A stretch of 64,000 nt of DNA from Pseudonocardia sp. HH130630-07 (GCF_001698125.1 NZ_CP013854.1:4216001-4280000), one strand, 5' to 3'; positions 26,505-35,743 are shown, counted from the stretch's first letter. Notes: generated by a model from the sequence alone, not told the origin. Numbers and translations are program-made.

Positions 26505-26797
26505 TCAGTAGAATCTGCGACGACCTGGAGCGCCACGCCTTCCTACTCACCGTCGCACCGTCACCACACGACACCGCCAGCACGCCGACGGCCCTGGCGA
26601 TCTTCTGACACCCCACCACAACGCTGTGATCTCGTTGGCGATCAACATTCTCGTTCCCATGAGTTGGGCCCACAGACGGAAACGGTCGAGAAGTCCACGC
26701 GGCGGCCCGGCAACGCCGCTCGTCGGTGCGCGAACGGCCGATAGCTGATGATCACTTATCGGCGAGATCGAGTATCCGCAGGTCGGAGCTGTGAACA
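26505..26797. other. No supported gene
   Basis: About 290 bp after IS5-E2. A short open tail (DDLERHAFLLTVAPSPHDTA) might be the end of a lost gene, but nothing identifies it. Confidence 0.4.
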
Positions 26798-26851
26798 AGG
26801 TTGGGGTTATGGGTCATGTCGCCCCGGCGACATGACCCATAACCCCAACCT
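26798..26851. repeat. 26-bp perfect palindrome with 2-nt loop
   Basis: AGGTTGGGGTTATGGGTCAT continues with GTCGCC, then CC, then the perfect complement to 26851. Such a long stem with almost no loop could be a bidirectional terminator, a REP-like element or a recombination site. It lies in a gene-free interval 185 bp from a second long hairpin. Confidence 0.85.
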
Positions 26852-27036
26852 CGGGGGCTCGGCGGCGAGTTGGGCCCCCGAGGGCCTCAGCGCTCACCCA
26901 TCACGGCCGTGACGTCCGGCATCACGCCGACGACGACGCTGCACCGTGACAGCAGCCGTCAACATCAGAACCTGCTTGTCAGCCGTCTCAGAACCTGTCC
27001 GAATCCCCCCGGGGGCACAGCGGAGGTTCGGGCCCC

Positions 27037-27078
27037 GCCGGCGCTGGTGAAGCCGTCGCCGGCTTCACCAGCGCCGGC
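27037..27078. terminator. 19-bp perfect hairpin, likely terminator of the DJ-1 gene
   Basis: GCCGGCGCTGGTGAAGCCG, a TCGC loop and the exact complement. It lies about 185 bp downstream of the stop of the minus-strand DJ-1/PfpI gene. The interval 27079-27262 has no supportable gene. Confidence 0.6.
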
Positions 27079-27262
27079 CCCCATCCACGGACGACACCCG
27101 GGGGCCGGGCGTGGGTAAGCCGGTAAGTGGTGCCCCCGAGCACGACAACGATCGTCGCGTCCCGAGCAGGAGGCGATCCGGGTGGCGTCGCGGATCGCGG
27201 TCTCGCTCCGGCACGGACGTCGTCCGGGGGCGGACCGGTTGTCGGGTGGCAGCGGTTGCCCG

Positions 27263-27928
27263 CTACGACTCGCCCAGCAGCGGGGCCACCGCCGTGCGGG
27301 CATGCTCCAAGTTCTCGGCCGGGGTCGCGCGGGCGTCGGCGTCCGGGCTCCAGGGGTGGTCGAGCATCCCGCTGATGGCGCGAGCGGTCTCGACACTGTC
27401 GAAGCGGTGGACAAGGTGCAGCGCGAGGTCGATGCCCGAGGTGACACCGGCCGCGGTCACGACCGGGCCTGCGTCGATCCACCGGCGGCCCTCCTGGACG
27501 TCGACGGTCGGGAACTGCGCGCGGAGCTCGTCGGCGGCGACCCAGTGGGTGGTTGCCTGCCGCCCGTCCAGCAGCCCCGCGGCGGCCAAGACGAGGGCTC
27601 CGTTGCAGACGGACGCCAGCACGGCCCCCTGCTCGGACAGCGCGCGCAGCCGCGCGTGGTGGGCCTCGTCGGTCATGAGGGGGGTCACGCCCCCGCCGCC
27701 GGGGTGAATCAGGATGTCCGGCGGCGGGTCGTCGTCGATCGTGCCGTCGGGGGTCACGGTCAGCCCGAGACTGCATCGCAGCGGTCCCGCCGCGATGCCG
27801 GCGGAGCGGACCTCGACCGGACGTGTGCCCAGCGTCGCCCAGAACTTCAGCGCTTCCCAGGGGCCGAACGCGTCGAGCTCCTCGGCGCCGTCGAATAGGA
27901 GCACGGTCACCCGTAGGGGGTCGGTCAT
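27263..27928 (-). CDS. DJ-1/PfpI family protein
   Basis: 221 residues of the DJ-1/PfpI (class I glutamine amidotransferase-like) fold. The N-terminus reads LRVTVLLFDGAEELDAFGPW with the conserved Glu/Asp. LIHPGGGGVTPLM follows, then the nucleophile elbow VLASVCNGALVLAAAGLLDG with the Cys, THWVAADEL and VTAAGVTSGIDLALHLV. The subfamily resembles isonitrile hydratase/ThiJ-like proteins; the reaction here is not certain. I chose the ATG at 27928, in MTDPLRVTVLLFDG; upstream codons in the same frame belong to IS3-2 and MITE F. The promoter region is replaced by the end of IS3-2. Confidence 0.87.
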   Translation of the reverse strand: MTDPLRVTVLLFDGAEELDAFGPWEALKFWATLGTRPVEVRSAGIAAGPLRCSLGLTVTPDGTIDDDPPPDILIHPGGGGVTPLMTDEAHHARLRALSEQGAVLASVCNGALVLAAAGLLDGRQATTHWVAADELRAQFPTVDVQEGRRWIDAGPVVTAAGVTSGIDLALHLVHRFDSVETARAISGMLDHPWSPDADARATPAENLEHARTAVAPLLGES

Positions 27929-28049
27929 GGGAGGGGTCCTTTCTGGGGGCCGGTTGCGGTTCCCCCGAGATCGTGGAGGGTTCTTATGCCGCGTCTCGGG
28001 TGAGGGCGGCGTTCTCGTAGTTGATCGGTGAGAGCCCGGCGGCGGCACT

Positions 28050-28214
28050 GAGCCTTTTTCAACCTGCCGTTCCGGCAGCTCAGGGGCCTGGTTGTGTGGG
28101 TGCAGACGCCGAGCTGGCGAGCCGGTGACCTGTGCAGCTGTGGTCAGAGCAGTTGCGCTGCAACCTTCGCGATCTCCTGACGCAGAAGCTCGCTGGTCAG
28201 GTTGAAAAAGGCTC
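28050..28214 (+). mobile_element. MITE copy F (165 bp, TSD ACT)
   Basis: Forward copy with T at position 6. ACT lies at 28047-28049 and 28215-28217. The right ACT is also the left duplication of the ISL2-type element. Confidence 0.93.
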
Positions 28215-28217
28215 ACT

Positions 28218-29200
28218 GAGGTGTTCTCAGTAGTGGTGGTCGTTCCGCTGCGACACGCCGAGGGAGTGGAGATGTCTAGGACATGGGGCAGGGCCCCGGT
28301 AGAGCAGTTGGTCGACCAAGATCAACGAACTCTCCGAGGCCCCGCATGTCCGATCCTGTCACCTACACCGCTGTCCTCCCGATCGGGGAGCACACCGTGG
28401 CCTACCTGGCTCGGCTTCTGGCCGCTCAACGCTGTCGCCGCGGTACCCGCCCCCGGCGGCGGGCGTTGACCCCGTTCGCCCAGGCAGTGCTGGTGATCCG
28501 CTGGTTCTGCGACGCCACCCGGGTCCGGCACCTGGCCCGCGACAACGCGATCAGTACCGCGACCACCTATCGCTACCTGCACGAAGGCATCGACGTCCTC
28601 GCCAGCGCCGCACCCGGGCTGCACGGTGCCCTGCTCGCCGCCCGCCTCGCCGGACACACCCACGTTCACCTGGACGGCACCCTGATCGCCACCGACCGCT
28701 GCCGCGCGCTCGGCCCCACCGCGGGGGTCGACCTGTGGTGGTCGGGTAAACACCACCGCCACGGCGGGAACGTCCAGGTCGTGTCCGCCCCGGATGGATG
28801 GCCGCTATGGACATCCCCGGGAAGACCCGGGCGCGAACACGACGTGACCTGTGCCCGAGCCCACCCCGGTCTGCTCGAAGACCTCGATCACTGGATCGAT
28901 GATGACCACGCCGCGCTGGGCGATCTCGGCTACGAAGGTGAGGCCCACCGACTCACCGTGCCGATCAAACCCATCCCCGCCGGCGGCCGAACAGTCGATC
29001 AGCGCACCGTCAACAGCCTGCACTCAGCCACCCGAGCACTCGCCGAACGAGCAAACGCCCTGCTCAAGACCACCTTCGCAACGCTACAGCGAGTCACCCT
29101 CTGTCCCTGGCGCACCGGCGCGATCACCGCAGCCGCGCTCGTGTTACTCCACACCGAATACGACCGCACAACATGATCACCACGCTACTGAGAACACCTC
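28218..29200 (+). mobile_element. IS5-family ISL2-type element (complete)
   Basis: 983 bp with perfect 16-bp ends GAGGTGTTCTCAGTAG and ACT on both sides (28215-28217, 29201-29203). ANT duplications mark the ISL2 group. It shares the GAG start and ANT target with the MITE but not the rest of the inverted repeat. Confidence 0.9.
28346..29176 (+). CDS. ISL2-type transposase (DDE_Tnp_4-like)
   Basis: 276 residues from the ATG at 28346 (MSDPVTYTAVLPIGEHTVAY). An N-terminal helix-turn-helix reads RHLARDNAISTATTYRYL. The DDE domain has HVHLDGTLIATDR (first Asp), HAALGDLGYEGEAH (second Asp) and ALAERANALLKTTFATLQRV (Glu). This matches the DDE_Tnp_4/HARBI-like branch of IS5. Intact. It could act on elements with related ends, but the MITE ends differ. 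Confidence 0.88.
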   Translation: MSDPVTYTAVLPIGEHTVAYLARLLAAQRCRRGTRPRRRALTPFAQAVLVIRWFCDATRVRHLARDNAISTATTYRYLHEGIDVLASAAPGLHGALLAARLAGHTHVHLDGTLIATDRCRALGPTAGVDLWWSGKHHRHGGNVQVVSAPDGWPLWTSPGRPGREHDVTCARAHPGLLEDLDHWIDDDHAALGDLGYEGEAHRLTVPIKPIPAGGRTVDQRTVNSLHSATRALAERANALLKTTFATLQRVTLCPWRTGAITAAALVLLHTEYDRTT

Positions 29201-30042
29201 ACTGTGTCGCCGCCGGTGGTTGTAGAAGCCGTAACACCAGTCGATGACCGCCGCCCGCGCCCTACTGATGGTGTCGAAGTCGTTGCGGGACAGCACTTCC
29301 CACTCCAGGCTGGAGAAGAACGCCTCCGCCGCGGCATTGTCGAAACACGACCCGACCCGGCCCATCGACTGACGGATGTCGAGCCGCCGACACAGAGCGG
29401 TGAACGCGCCCGCGGTGTAGGTCGACCCGCGGTCGGTGTGGAAGATCACCCCGGCGATTCGGTCCGCCCCGCCGCGGGCCGCCACCGCCATCCGGATCGC
29501 CGCACACGCCAGCTCGGCGTTCGGGTGCAGCCCCGTGGCCGCGCCGAGCAGCCGCCGCGAGTACAGGTCGATCACCGTGGCCAGATACAACTTCCCGGCC
29601 GCGGTGGGGATCTCGGTCATGTCCCCGACCCATCTGCGGTTCGGCTCGGCCGCAGTGAAACCCCGACGAAGCAGGTCCGGGAACTTCGGCGCCGTGCGGT
29701 CCTGGCGGGTCAGCCCGTTGTGCCGCTTGATCCGGCGGGCGACCAGGCCCTGGCGGCGCATCGAGTCCGCCACGGTCTTCTCCGACACCCGCCATCCGGC
29801 CTCACACAGGTCGGCGTGCAGACGGGGTGAGCCGTGTAGCCGCTGGGCGTCGTCGAACGCCACGGCCACGGCGGCGTCCAACGCGCAGCGGCGCTTCTCG
29901 GTCGCGGTGGCACCACCGTCGGAACGCGCGGCGCGGTCGAGCCACTTGTACAACCAGGAGATCGACACCCCCAACAGGGCGCAGGCCAGCGTGTGCGGCA
30001 CCCGGTGGAAGGTCCTCTGGTCGGCGATGAAACGGGCCACGC

Positions 30043-30333
30043 TCACTTCGTCGCCTCCTTGACCCACAGGACCACGGATCGCTTGAGGACATCACGCTCC
30101 ATCCGCAGCTCGGCGTTCTCCGCGCGCAGCCGCTTGAGCTCCTCGACGCCGCCGCGAGACAGGCCCTCGGTGTCCTCGCGGGCCTCTCGTGCACGGGCCA
30201 CCCAGTTGCCCAGCGTGCCCTCGTTGACCCCCAGGTCACGGGCGACCTGGGCGATCGGCTTGCCCGTCTCCTCCACGACCCGGACCGCTCCGTCACGGAA
30301 CTCCCGGTCGTAGCGCTTCCGTACCTCTGGCAT
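30043..30333 (-). CDS. IS3 OrfA, copy 2
   Basis: Same 96 residues as the copy at 10427-10717, with the REFRDGAVRVVEETGKPI helix-turn-helix and the EELKRLRAENAELRMERDVL coiled coil. Intact, but its partner orfB is split by two insertions, so this element cannot move by itself. Confidence 0.9.
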   Translation of the reverse strand: MPEVRKRYDREFRDGAVRVVEETGKPIAQVARDLGVNEGTLGNWVARAREAREDTEGLSRGGVEELKRLRAENAELRMERDVLKRSVVLWVKEATK

Positions 30334-32020
30334 CGCTACCCCTTATAGCTGATGCCTCCCCGATCATGGGGGAACCGCAAAGTGTCGGCACGACGGGCAG
30401 CACGAGGTGGGAGGCCGCCCCCGTCCGGTGGATCACGTGCTGGCGGGCTACGCGGTGGTCGGTCTCGTCCGCGATCGGGCCGCCGGTGTTGGGGTTGGGG
30501 TGGATGACGGGGGCGTAGCTGCTGGAGACGTGGAGGCGGATGCGGTGTCCGGGCAGGAATGTGTGGGCGAGGTCGCGCAGGTCGATGCGGTAGCGCTGCA
30601 CCGCCCCGGGCTCCAGCAGCTCCTCGTGCTCGAAGCCGTTGCGGTAGCGCGCCCGGACGACGCCGCCGAGTGACCAGGGGCCGAACTGCAGTGCCCGGCC
30701 GTCCGGGTGCACGTCGAGCAGGCGGGCGGTGAAGTCGGTGTCACGGCCGTCGGTGGCGGCGTACAGCTCGACCAGCGCGTTCCCCAGTACGGTCACCGGC
30801 GCGTGCAGCACAGCGGAGGTGTAGACGAGGACGTCCGGGCGTTCCTCCAGGTACCGCTGGTCGGTCCCGCGCTGCTCGGAGAGCTGCCCTTCGAGTCCCT
30901 GCGGCACCACGGGATCGTCGGGGTCGTAGTGGTAGATGTCGTCGGGCTCGTCCGTCGGCGGCCGTTCGTCCAGCAGTCCCCCGCTGTGCAAGTAGAGCAG
31001 GCGCTCGTCGGTGTCGGGGCGGGGGAAGTCCGGCTCGTCCCGCCAGATGTTGCAGCCCGTGTAGTAGACGCGGGCAGTCGGCTCATTCGGGAGCGTCCGG
31101 GCGAGGTGTCGCTCGAAGAACCACAGCTGCGCGTCGGCGAAGTCGATCAGGACGTCGTCGGTGAACGTGAACTCGCCCAACGACATCACCGAGCCGAACG
31201 CGTACGCGGCGTGAGTCCAGGGCCCCCACAGCAGAGACTGCCGGTCGCGGGCGGGCGAGTGCCGGCGCATGCCGCGCCAGTAGACCATCGCACCGGGCTG
31301 GTCCTCGTCGAAGGACCCGAGGATGTGCAACGCCGGAAGGTCGATCCGGGCGAAGTCTTCGTCGGTGAACCGGATGTGGCGCCAGTGGTCGTCGAGAGTC
31401 GGGTGGGCCACGAACGCGTCGAACGCCGGAGTCGGGCCACCAAGGTGCGCGGCCAACGACGACAACGGCCGCAGGTCCAGCAGACGGCGGCGTTCGACCT
31501 CCGGAGGGTCGGTCGCAAGCCGCCCGGACATCACGCGTTCCCACATGACGGACCACTCCAGCAGCAGAGCGCCGCCTTGTGCGGGCAGCTCGTCCGGGAT
31601 ACGTCCCGCGGCCGACGCGCACGCGAGGCAGACGAGGTGTGGCGGCCGTTCACGCGCGGTCAGCCAGGCCGACGTCGCCATGTAGGACCCGCCGAACATG
31701 CCGACCCGACCGTCGCACCAGGGCTCGACCGCCAGCGCCTCAACCGTGTCGTATCCGTCCTGACCTTCGTCGGTGAAGAACGTGTAGATGCCCTCGGAGG
31801 CACCCCGTCCCCGCGCGTCCTGGATCGCGACGGCGTAGCCGTGGGCGACGAAGTGCCGGGTGTGGGCGAGCACACCGGCGTGGTTCCGGCCGTAGGGGGT
31901 GCGGGTCAGCAACAACGGGTGCGGTCCGTGGCCCTCGGGCAGCAGGACGTCGCTGACCAGGACCGCACCGTCACGCATCGCGGTCCGGACGGTGATCACG
32001 TTCGGCTCCGGGATACTCAC
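30293..32020 (-). CDS. CocE/NonD-family hydrolase, last residues replaced by IS3 sequence
   Basis: A 575-residue frame from the ATG at 32020. The N-terminal X-Pro dipeptidyl-peptidase/CocE alpha/beta-hydrolase domain has RTPYGRN, AIQDARGRGASEG, the nucleophile GMFGGSYMATSAWL, and the acid and His regions (LHILGSFDEDQPGAM, GPWTHAAYAFG). The C-terminal jelly-roll PepX_C domain includes RYLEERPDVLVYTSAVL and HTFLPGHRIRLHVSSSYAPV. Host sequence ends at 30380, after LPVVPTL; the last 28 residues come from IS3-2. The family usually ends a few residues after this point, so the enzyme may still work. It hydrolyses esters or acylated amino compounds. 32021-32173 upstream has no gene. Confidence 0.87.
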   Translation of the reverse strand: MSIPEPNVITVRTAMRDGAVLVSDVLLPEGHGPHPLLLTRTPYGRNHAGVLAHTRHFVAHGYAVAIQDARGRGASEGIYTFFTDEGQDGYDTVEALAVEPWCDGRVGMFGGSYMATSAWLTARERPPHLVCLACASAAGRIPDELPAQGGALLLEWSVMWERVMSGRLATDPPEVERRRLLDLRPLSSLAAHLGGPTPAFDAFVAHPTLDDHWRHIRFTDEDFARIDLPALHILGSFDEDQPGAMVYWRGMRRHSPARDRQSLLWGPWTHAAYAFGSVMSLGEFTFTDDVLIDFADAQLWFFERHLARTLPNEPTARVYYTGCNIWRDEPDFPRPDTDERLLYLHSGGLLDERPPTDEPDDIYHYDPDDPVVPQGLEGQLSEQRGTDQRYLEERPDVLVYTSAVLHAPVTVLGNALVELYAATDGRDTDFTARLLDVHPDGRALQFGPWSLGGVVRARYRNGFEHEELLEPGAVQRYRIDLRDLAHTFLPGHRIRLHVSSSYAPVIHPNPNTGGPIADETDHRVARQHVIHRTGAASHLVLPVVPTLCGSPMIGEASAIRGSDARGTEALRPGVP

Positions 32021-32173
32021 GGCCGGTCTCCTCCCACTCGGTGCGACCAGTGTGTCGGGACGGCAGCACCGTTGTGTCGTCGAGACGAACGAAAACCGTC
32101 AGCGACATCGGTGCCCACGCACCAACTCACCCGACGTGATCGTGCAGCACCCGCAGCTGCAACATCGCGGCTA

Positions 32174-33115
32174 GGGCGTGTCTCCCAGATAGGCGGAGCG
32201 GGGTGCGCGATGCTTGATCGGTGCCGCGTACCGCTGTCCTGACTGATGTCCAGTGGGCCCGTCTGGCGCCGCTGTTGCCCTCTTCCGAGGGTCGTCGCGG
32301 GTGCCCGTTCCGCGATGACCGCCGGGTGCTCGAGGGGATCATCTACCGGTATCGGTGCGGGCTTCCCTGGCGCGACGTCCCAGCCGAGTTCGGGCCGTGG
32401 CAGACGTTGTGGAAGCGGCACCGCCGCTACAGCGGCGACGGCACCTGGGACCACATCCTGGCTGCTCTTCTGGTCGAGGCCGACGCCGCCGAGGTGCTCG
32501 GGTGGGCGGTCAGCGTGGACTCCACGATCATCCGTGCCCACCAGCACGCCGCGACCCTCAAGCGCGACACAGGGGGCCGGATCGAACTACACGAATCTGC
32601 TCGCCGAACCAGCAGATCACGCGCTGGGACGGTCCCGCGGAGGGCTGTCGACGAAGATCCACCAGCTCGTTGACGGGCACGGCCGCCCGCTGGTGGTCCT
32701 CCTCGGCCCCGGCCAGGGCGGCGACTCGCCAATGTTTCCGCACCTGATGGCGCGCCTGAGCATCGCCCGACCGGGCCCGGGACGACCCCGGACCCGGCCT
32801 GAACGCGTGCGCGCGGACAAGGCCTACTCCTCACGCGCGATCCGCCGGCACCTGCGCGAGCGCCGGATCATCGCTGTCATTCCGGAGCCCTCTGACCAGC
32901 AGGGACACCGCAAACGACGCGGCTCACGCGGCGGCCGACCGCCCGCATTCGATCCGGTCGACTACCGAAACCGCAACGTCGTCGAGTGCGGGTTCTGCCA
33001 CGTCAAGCAGTGGCGCGGGCTGGCCACCCGTTACGACAAGCTCGCCCTGACCTTCCGCGGCGGCGCCGTCCTGAAGGCGATCGTCACCTGGCTCCGCGCA
33101 TTGGGAGACACACCC
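32174..33115 (+). mobile_element. IS5 type D, copy 3 (complete)
   Basis: 942 bp, ends GGGCGTGTCTCCCA and TGGGAGACACACCC, TA at 32172-32173 and 33116-33117. It is the only uninterrupted IS5-D here and shows the intact structure that copies 1 and 2 lost. It truncates an MBL-fold hydrolase gene on its right. Confidence 0.93.
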
Positions 33116-33118
33116 TAG
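32221..33118 (+). CDS. IS5-D transposase, two overlapping frames
   Basis: The first frame starts at a GTG (32221) and ends at 32673 (150 residues: VLTDVQWARLAPLLPSSEGR, WKRHRRYSGDGTWDHILAAL, SVDSTIIRAHQHAATLKRD with the first Asp). The second frame carries GSNYTNLLAEPADHALGRSR, GLSTKIHQLVDGHGRPL, RVRADKAYSSRAIRRHL (Asp) and NVVECGFCHVKQWRGLATRY and ends at 33118. A +1 or -2 shift near the G5 run in ACAGGGGGCC (about 32570) would join them. In this copy the family Glu-containing block reads VVECGF, where copy 1 has VVERGF. The stop TAG uses the TA target. Confidence 0.85.
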
Positions 33119-33307
33119 GCGGCGCAGGCACTCGTCGATCCGACGCCGAGACGGTGAGACGCGGGTGGCCATCTTCAGCAGCGACGGCCGTGAGAAGAAG
33201 CCATCGACAAGTATGGCTGACGTCCCGTCGCTGATCAGGACGTTGGACACACCGGCGAATGCAGTGCGTACTTTCTTTCCGGGCATGCTAGCGAGCGTAG
33301 AGGCCAT
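33118..33307 (-). pseudogene. MBL-fold hydrolase, N-terminal fragment
   Basis: A minus-strand frame from the ATG at 33307 reads KKVRTAFAGVSNVLISDGTS, AILVDGFFSRPSLLKMATRV and SPSRRRIDECLRRLG. This resembles the first 60 residues of a metallo-beta-lactamase-fold hydrolase (the beta strands before HxHxDH). IS5-D3 then replaces the rest, so no metal-binding motif remains. 33308-33356 is non-coding. Confidence 0.55.
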
Positions 33308-33356
33308 CGATGTGGCTAGCCCGGGGCTTTCATCGCGGTTCGCCGAGCGGGGCGTG

Positions 33357-34980
33357 TCAGAAGGCTGGAGGGTGCCACTGACCAGCAAGGATGGGGATTG
33401 CTGAGGTCCCGTATCCGCGCGAATCAGGAGCACCCTCCAGGTGAAGAAGGCTATCGGGTTCTACTCGTGCCCGGACATCGACACGGCCGCGACAGCGGTG
33501 GTGTCGCATGCCGGGACGAGGCTGCTGACCGAGACCATCGGCAAGGTCGGGCTCGACCACGCTCTGTCGCAGGCGTTGGAACCGTGGCGGCCGCGGTTGG
33601 CGGTGCACGACCCGGCGAAGGTCCTGCTCGATCTCGCGTTGACGCTGGCCGCCGGCGGGGACTGCCTGTCCGACATCGCGCTGTTGCGTGCGGAGCCCGC
33701 TCTGTTCGGTCCGGTGGCCTCAGACCCGACGGTCTCCCGCACGGTAGATCGCCTCGCCGCCGACTCGACCGCGGTGTTGGCGGCGATCGATGCCGCCCGC
33801 GCCACGGCTCGGGCGAAGGTGTGGGCGCTGGCCGGTTCCGCCGCTCCCGACCACCAGACGGACGCGGCGAACCCGCTGGTCATCGACGTGGATGCCACCC
33901 TGATCACCGCCCACTCGGACAAGCAGGGCGCCGCACCGACGTTCAAGAAGGGCTTCGGGCACCATCCGTTGTGGGCGTTCTGCGACCACGGCGCGGCCGG
34001 GACCGGTGAGCCTCTCGCGGCGCTGCTACGCCCCGGGAACGCCGGGTCGAACACCGCCACCGACCACGTCACCGTCATCCGGGCGGCGCTGCGCCAGCTC
34101 CCCGACCACCGCCCGGGCAACCGTCCCGGCCGCAAAGTTCTGATCCGGGTCGACGGCGCAGGTGCCTCGCATGAGCTCCTCGACTGGCTGGCCGGGCAGC
34201 GTCTGTCCTATTCAGTCGGCTTCGGGCTGTCCCAGGCTCTGGTCGACCAGCTCGCCGCGCTCCCGGCCACGGACTGGCAGACCGCGCTCGATGCCGACCG
34301 CGAGCCCCGTCCCGGAGCCTGGGTCATCGAGGCGACCGGCCTGATGAACTTGACCTCCTGGCCGAAAGGGATGCGGGTGATCGTCCGCCGCGAGCGCCCG
34401 CACCCCGGCGCGCAGCTACGGATCACCGACCCGGACGGGTTGCGCTACACCGCATTCGCCACCAACACACACCCCGGTGGAGCGGGCCGCCAACTCGCCG
34501 ACCTCGAGCTACGACACCGCCGCCGGGCCCGCGCCGAGGACCGCATCCGGGCGGCGAAGGACACCGGGCTGACCAACCTGCCCTTGCACGAGCTCGACCA
34601 GAACCGGATCTGGCAGGCCGTTGTCGCGCTCGCCTGCGAGGTCACCGCCTGGGCGCAGATGCTCGCCTACACCGACCACCCGGCGCGGCGCTGGGAACCG
34701 AAACGACTCCGGCTGCGGCTGTTCTCCCAGCCCGCACAGCGAGCCCGGCACGCCCGCCGAACCGTCCTGCACCTGCCCGCCCACGCACCCTGGGCCAGGC
34801 TGCTCTGCGAAGGCCTCGCCCGGCTGCGCGCACTCGCCGTCCCCGGCTGAGCCCGACCCCGCCGTCACGACGACCCAGGACCCCGACCGGACCAGTGGAA
34901 ACCGGCGCCCACCCGAGCGACCTCGGCTGAACTGTCACACCCGCCAGGCAGAATCAGCGCCACCACACCGACGAGCACCG
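33357..34980 (+). mobile_element. IS1380-family element type B (right end uncertain)
   Basis: The 70 bp before the transposase gene (33357-33426) recur at 20632-20700 in reverse, which shows it is part of the element's left end. The transposase is intact. I could not identify a right inverted repeat; the boundary given is approximate. Confidence 0.65.
33441..34850 (+). CDS. IS1380-family transposase (type B)
   Basis: 469 residues, intact. It reads GTRLLTETIGKVGLDHALSQ, ASDPTVSRTVDRLAADST, the first Asp in PLVIDVDATLITAHSDKQGA, HHPLWAFCDHG, the second Asp in KVLIRVDGAGASHELLDWL, and HRRRARAEDRIRAAKDTGL with the Glu (Y-R-E-K-like region). The AGGTG ahead of the start is weak. The protein differs from IS1380-A in this window, so two independent IS1380 types are present. 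Confidence 0.9.
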   Translation: MKKAIGFYSCPDIDTAATAVVSHAGTRLLTETIGKVGLDHALSQALEPWRPRLAVHDPAKVLLDLALTLAAGGDCLSDIALLRAEPALFGPVASDPTVSRTVDRLAADSTAVLAAIDAARATARAKVWALAGSAAPDHQTDAANPLVIDVDATLITAHSDKQGAAPTFKKGFGHHPLWAFCDHGAAGTGEPLAALLRPGNAGSNTATDHVTVIRAALRQLPDHRPGNRPGRKVLIRVDGAGASHELLDWLAGQRLSYSVGFGLSQALVDQLAALPATDWQTALDADREPRPGAWVIEATGLMNLTSWPKGMRVIVRRERPHPGAQLRITDPDGLRYTAFATNTHPGGAGRQLADLELRHRRRARAEDRIRAAKDTGLTNLPLHELDQNRIWQAVVALACEVTAWAQMLAYTDHPARRWEPKRLRLRLFSQPAQRARHARRTVLHLPAHAPWARLLCEGLARLRALAVPG

Positions 34981-35137
34981 GTGTCGATCAAGCCGGGACT
35001 GCCCGACGAAAGATCCGGGCTAGCGCGATGGGGGAGAGTAGTCCTCCGGATACTAGCAATTTGTAAACGAACCGGTGAGAGATGTCTTCGGAGGTTCCGT
35101 TTGGCGCGCACCGTGCTGTTACAGGTGACCACGTTCC
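34981..35137. other. No supported gene
   Basis: Short interval before the rhodanese fragment. A frame with GERCLRRFRLARTVLLQVTT overlaps it but has no start or known domain. Confidence 0.3.
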
Positions 35138-35332
35138 GTGGTGGGCCGCGTGGCCGACGTCCGCCGAACCCGAGTGCATGACGGCTGCGCGACGGTCTTC
35201 GACGTGCGGCCGCCACAGGAGTACGCCGCGGGACACATCCCCGGCGCGGTGTCCATCCCGGCCGACGAGCTGGAACGTCGCCTTGCCGAGGCGACCACGG
35301 TCGTCGTGGCCTACTGCCGTAGGCCACACTGA
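35138..35332 (+). pseudogene. Rhodanese-like domain protein, interrupted by MITE G
   Basis: The frame contains RVHDGCATVFDVRPPQEYAA then GHIPGAVSIPADELERRLAE and TTVVVAYCRRPH, the first two thirds of a rhodanese domain (sulfurtransferase). The active loop should read YCRGPxC or similar; the frame reaches YCRRPH and MITE G then supplies a TGA. After the MITE and one ACT the next codons give CV, as expected, but the similarity ends there, so sequence beyond is also lost. An ArsR-type domain often precedes such rhodaneses; none is clear here. Confidence 0.65.
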
Positions 35333-35495
35333 GCCTTTTTCAACCTGACCAGCGAGCTTCTGCGTCAGGAGATCGCGAAGGTTGCAGCGCAACTGCTCTG
35401 ACCACAGCTGCACAGGTCACCGGCTCGCCAGCTCGGCGTCTGCACCCACACAACCAGGCCCCTGAGCTGCCGGAACGGCAGGTTGAAAAAGGCTC
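35331..35495 (-). mobile_element. MITE copy G (165 bp, TSD ACT)
   Basis: Reverse copy with T at position 6 of the forward strand. ACT lies at 35328-35330 and 35496-35498. It sits in the active-site loop region of a rhodanese gene. Confidence 0.93.
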
Positions 35496-35498
35496 ACT

Positions 35499-35743
35499 GC
35501 GTGCTCAGGCCGCGCACCAGTTCACCGTCTCGATCCCCATCTTCGGCCGGGACGCGCACCTCATGCTCACGTCCGGTCAGGCGATGTTCGTCGTCGTGTC
35601 GCGCTGCGGTGTGCCACCGGCTCTGAACTGGGTTTCCCACGTGCCTGATGATGCCGTACCCGAGCCCGGCACAATGCTGGTGACGACCTTGCACGAGCAC
35701 ACGACAAACACGACGAACGTGTCGTCGGGGCGGAGGCCTGTGG
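35499..35743. other. No supported gene
   Basis: Frames here are open on both strands (for example a plus-strand frame with FTVSIPIFGRDAHLML), but none has a start, an RBS or a recognisable domain. Probably gene debris next to MITE G. Confidence 0.35.

Larger units (their letters stand above)
27955..30379 (-). mobile_element. IS3-family element, copy 2, interrupted by MITE F and an ISL2-type IS
   Basis: Minus-strand copy of the element at 10381-11651. Ends are at 27955 (TGCGGTTCCCCCGAGATCGT) and 30379. orfA is 30333-30043 and intact. orfB starts at 30046 and is broken after RRRHS; its last 20 residues lie at 28049-27984. At GGCACTGTGTCG of orfB, MITE F and the ISL2-type element inserted side by side at the same ACT. 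Flanks GGT and AAG do not match. Confidence 0.9.

Noticed and set aside
27263..28216. DJ-1 protein with a 96-residue N-terminal extension
   Set aside because: The extension is encoded by MITE F and the end of IS3-2; the family begins at the ATG at 27928.
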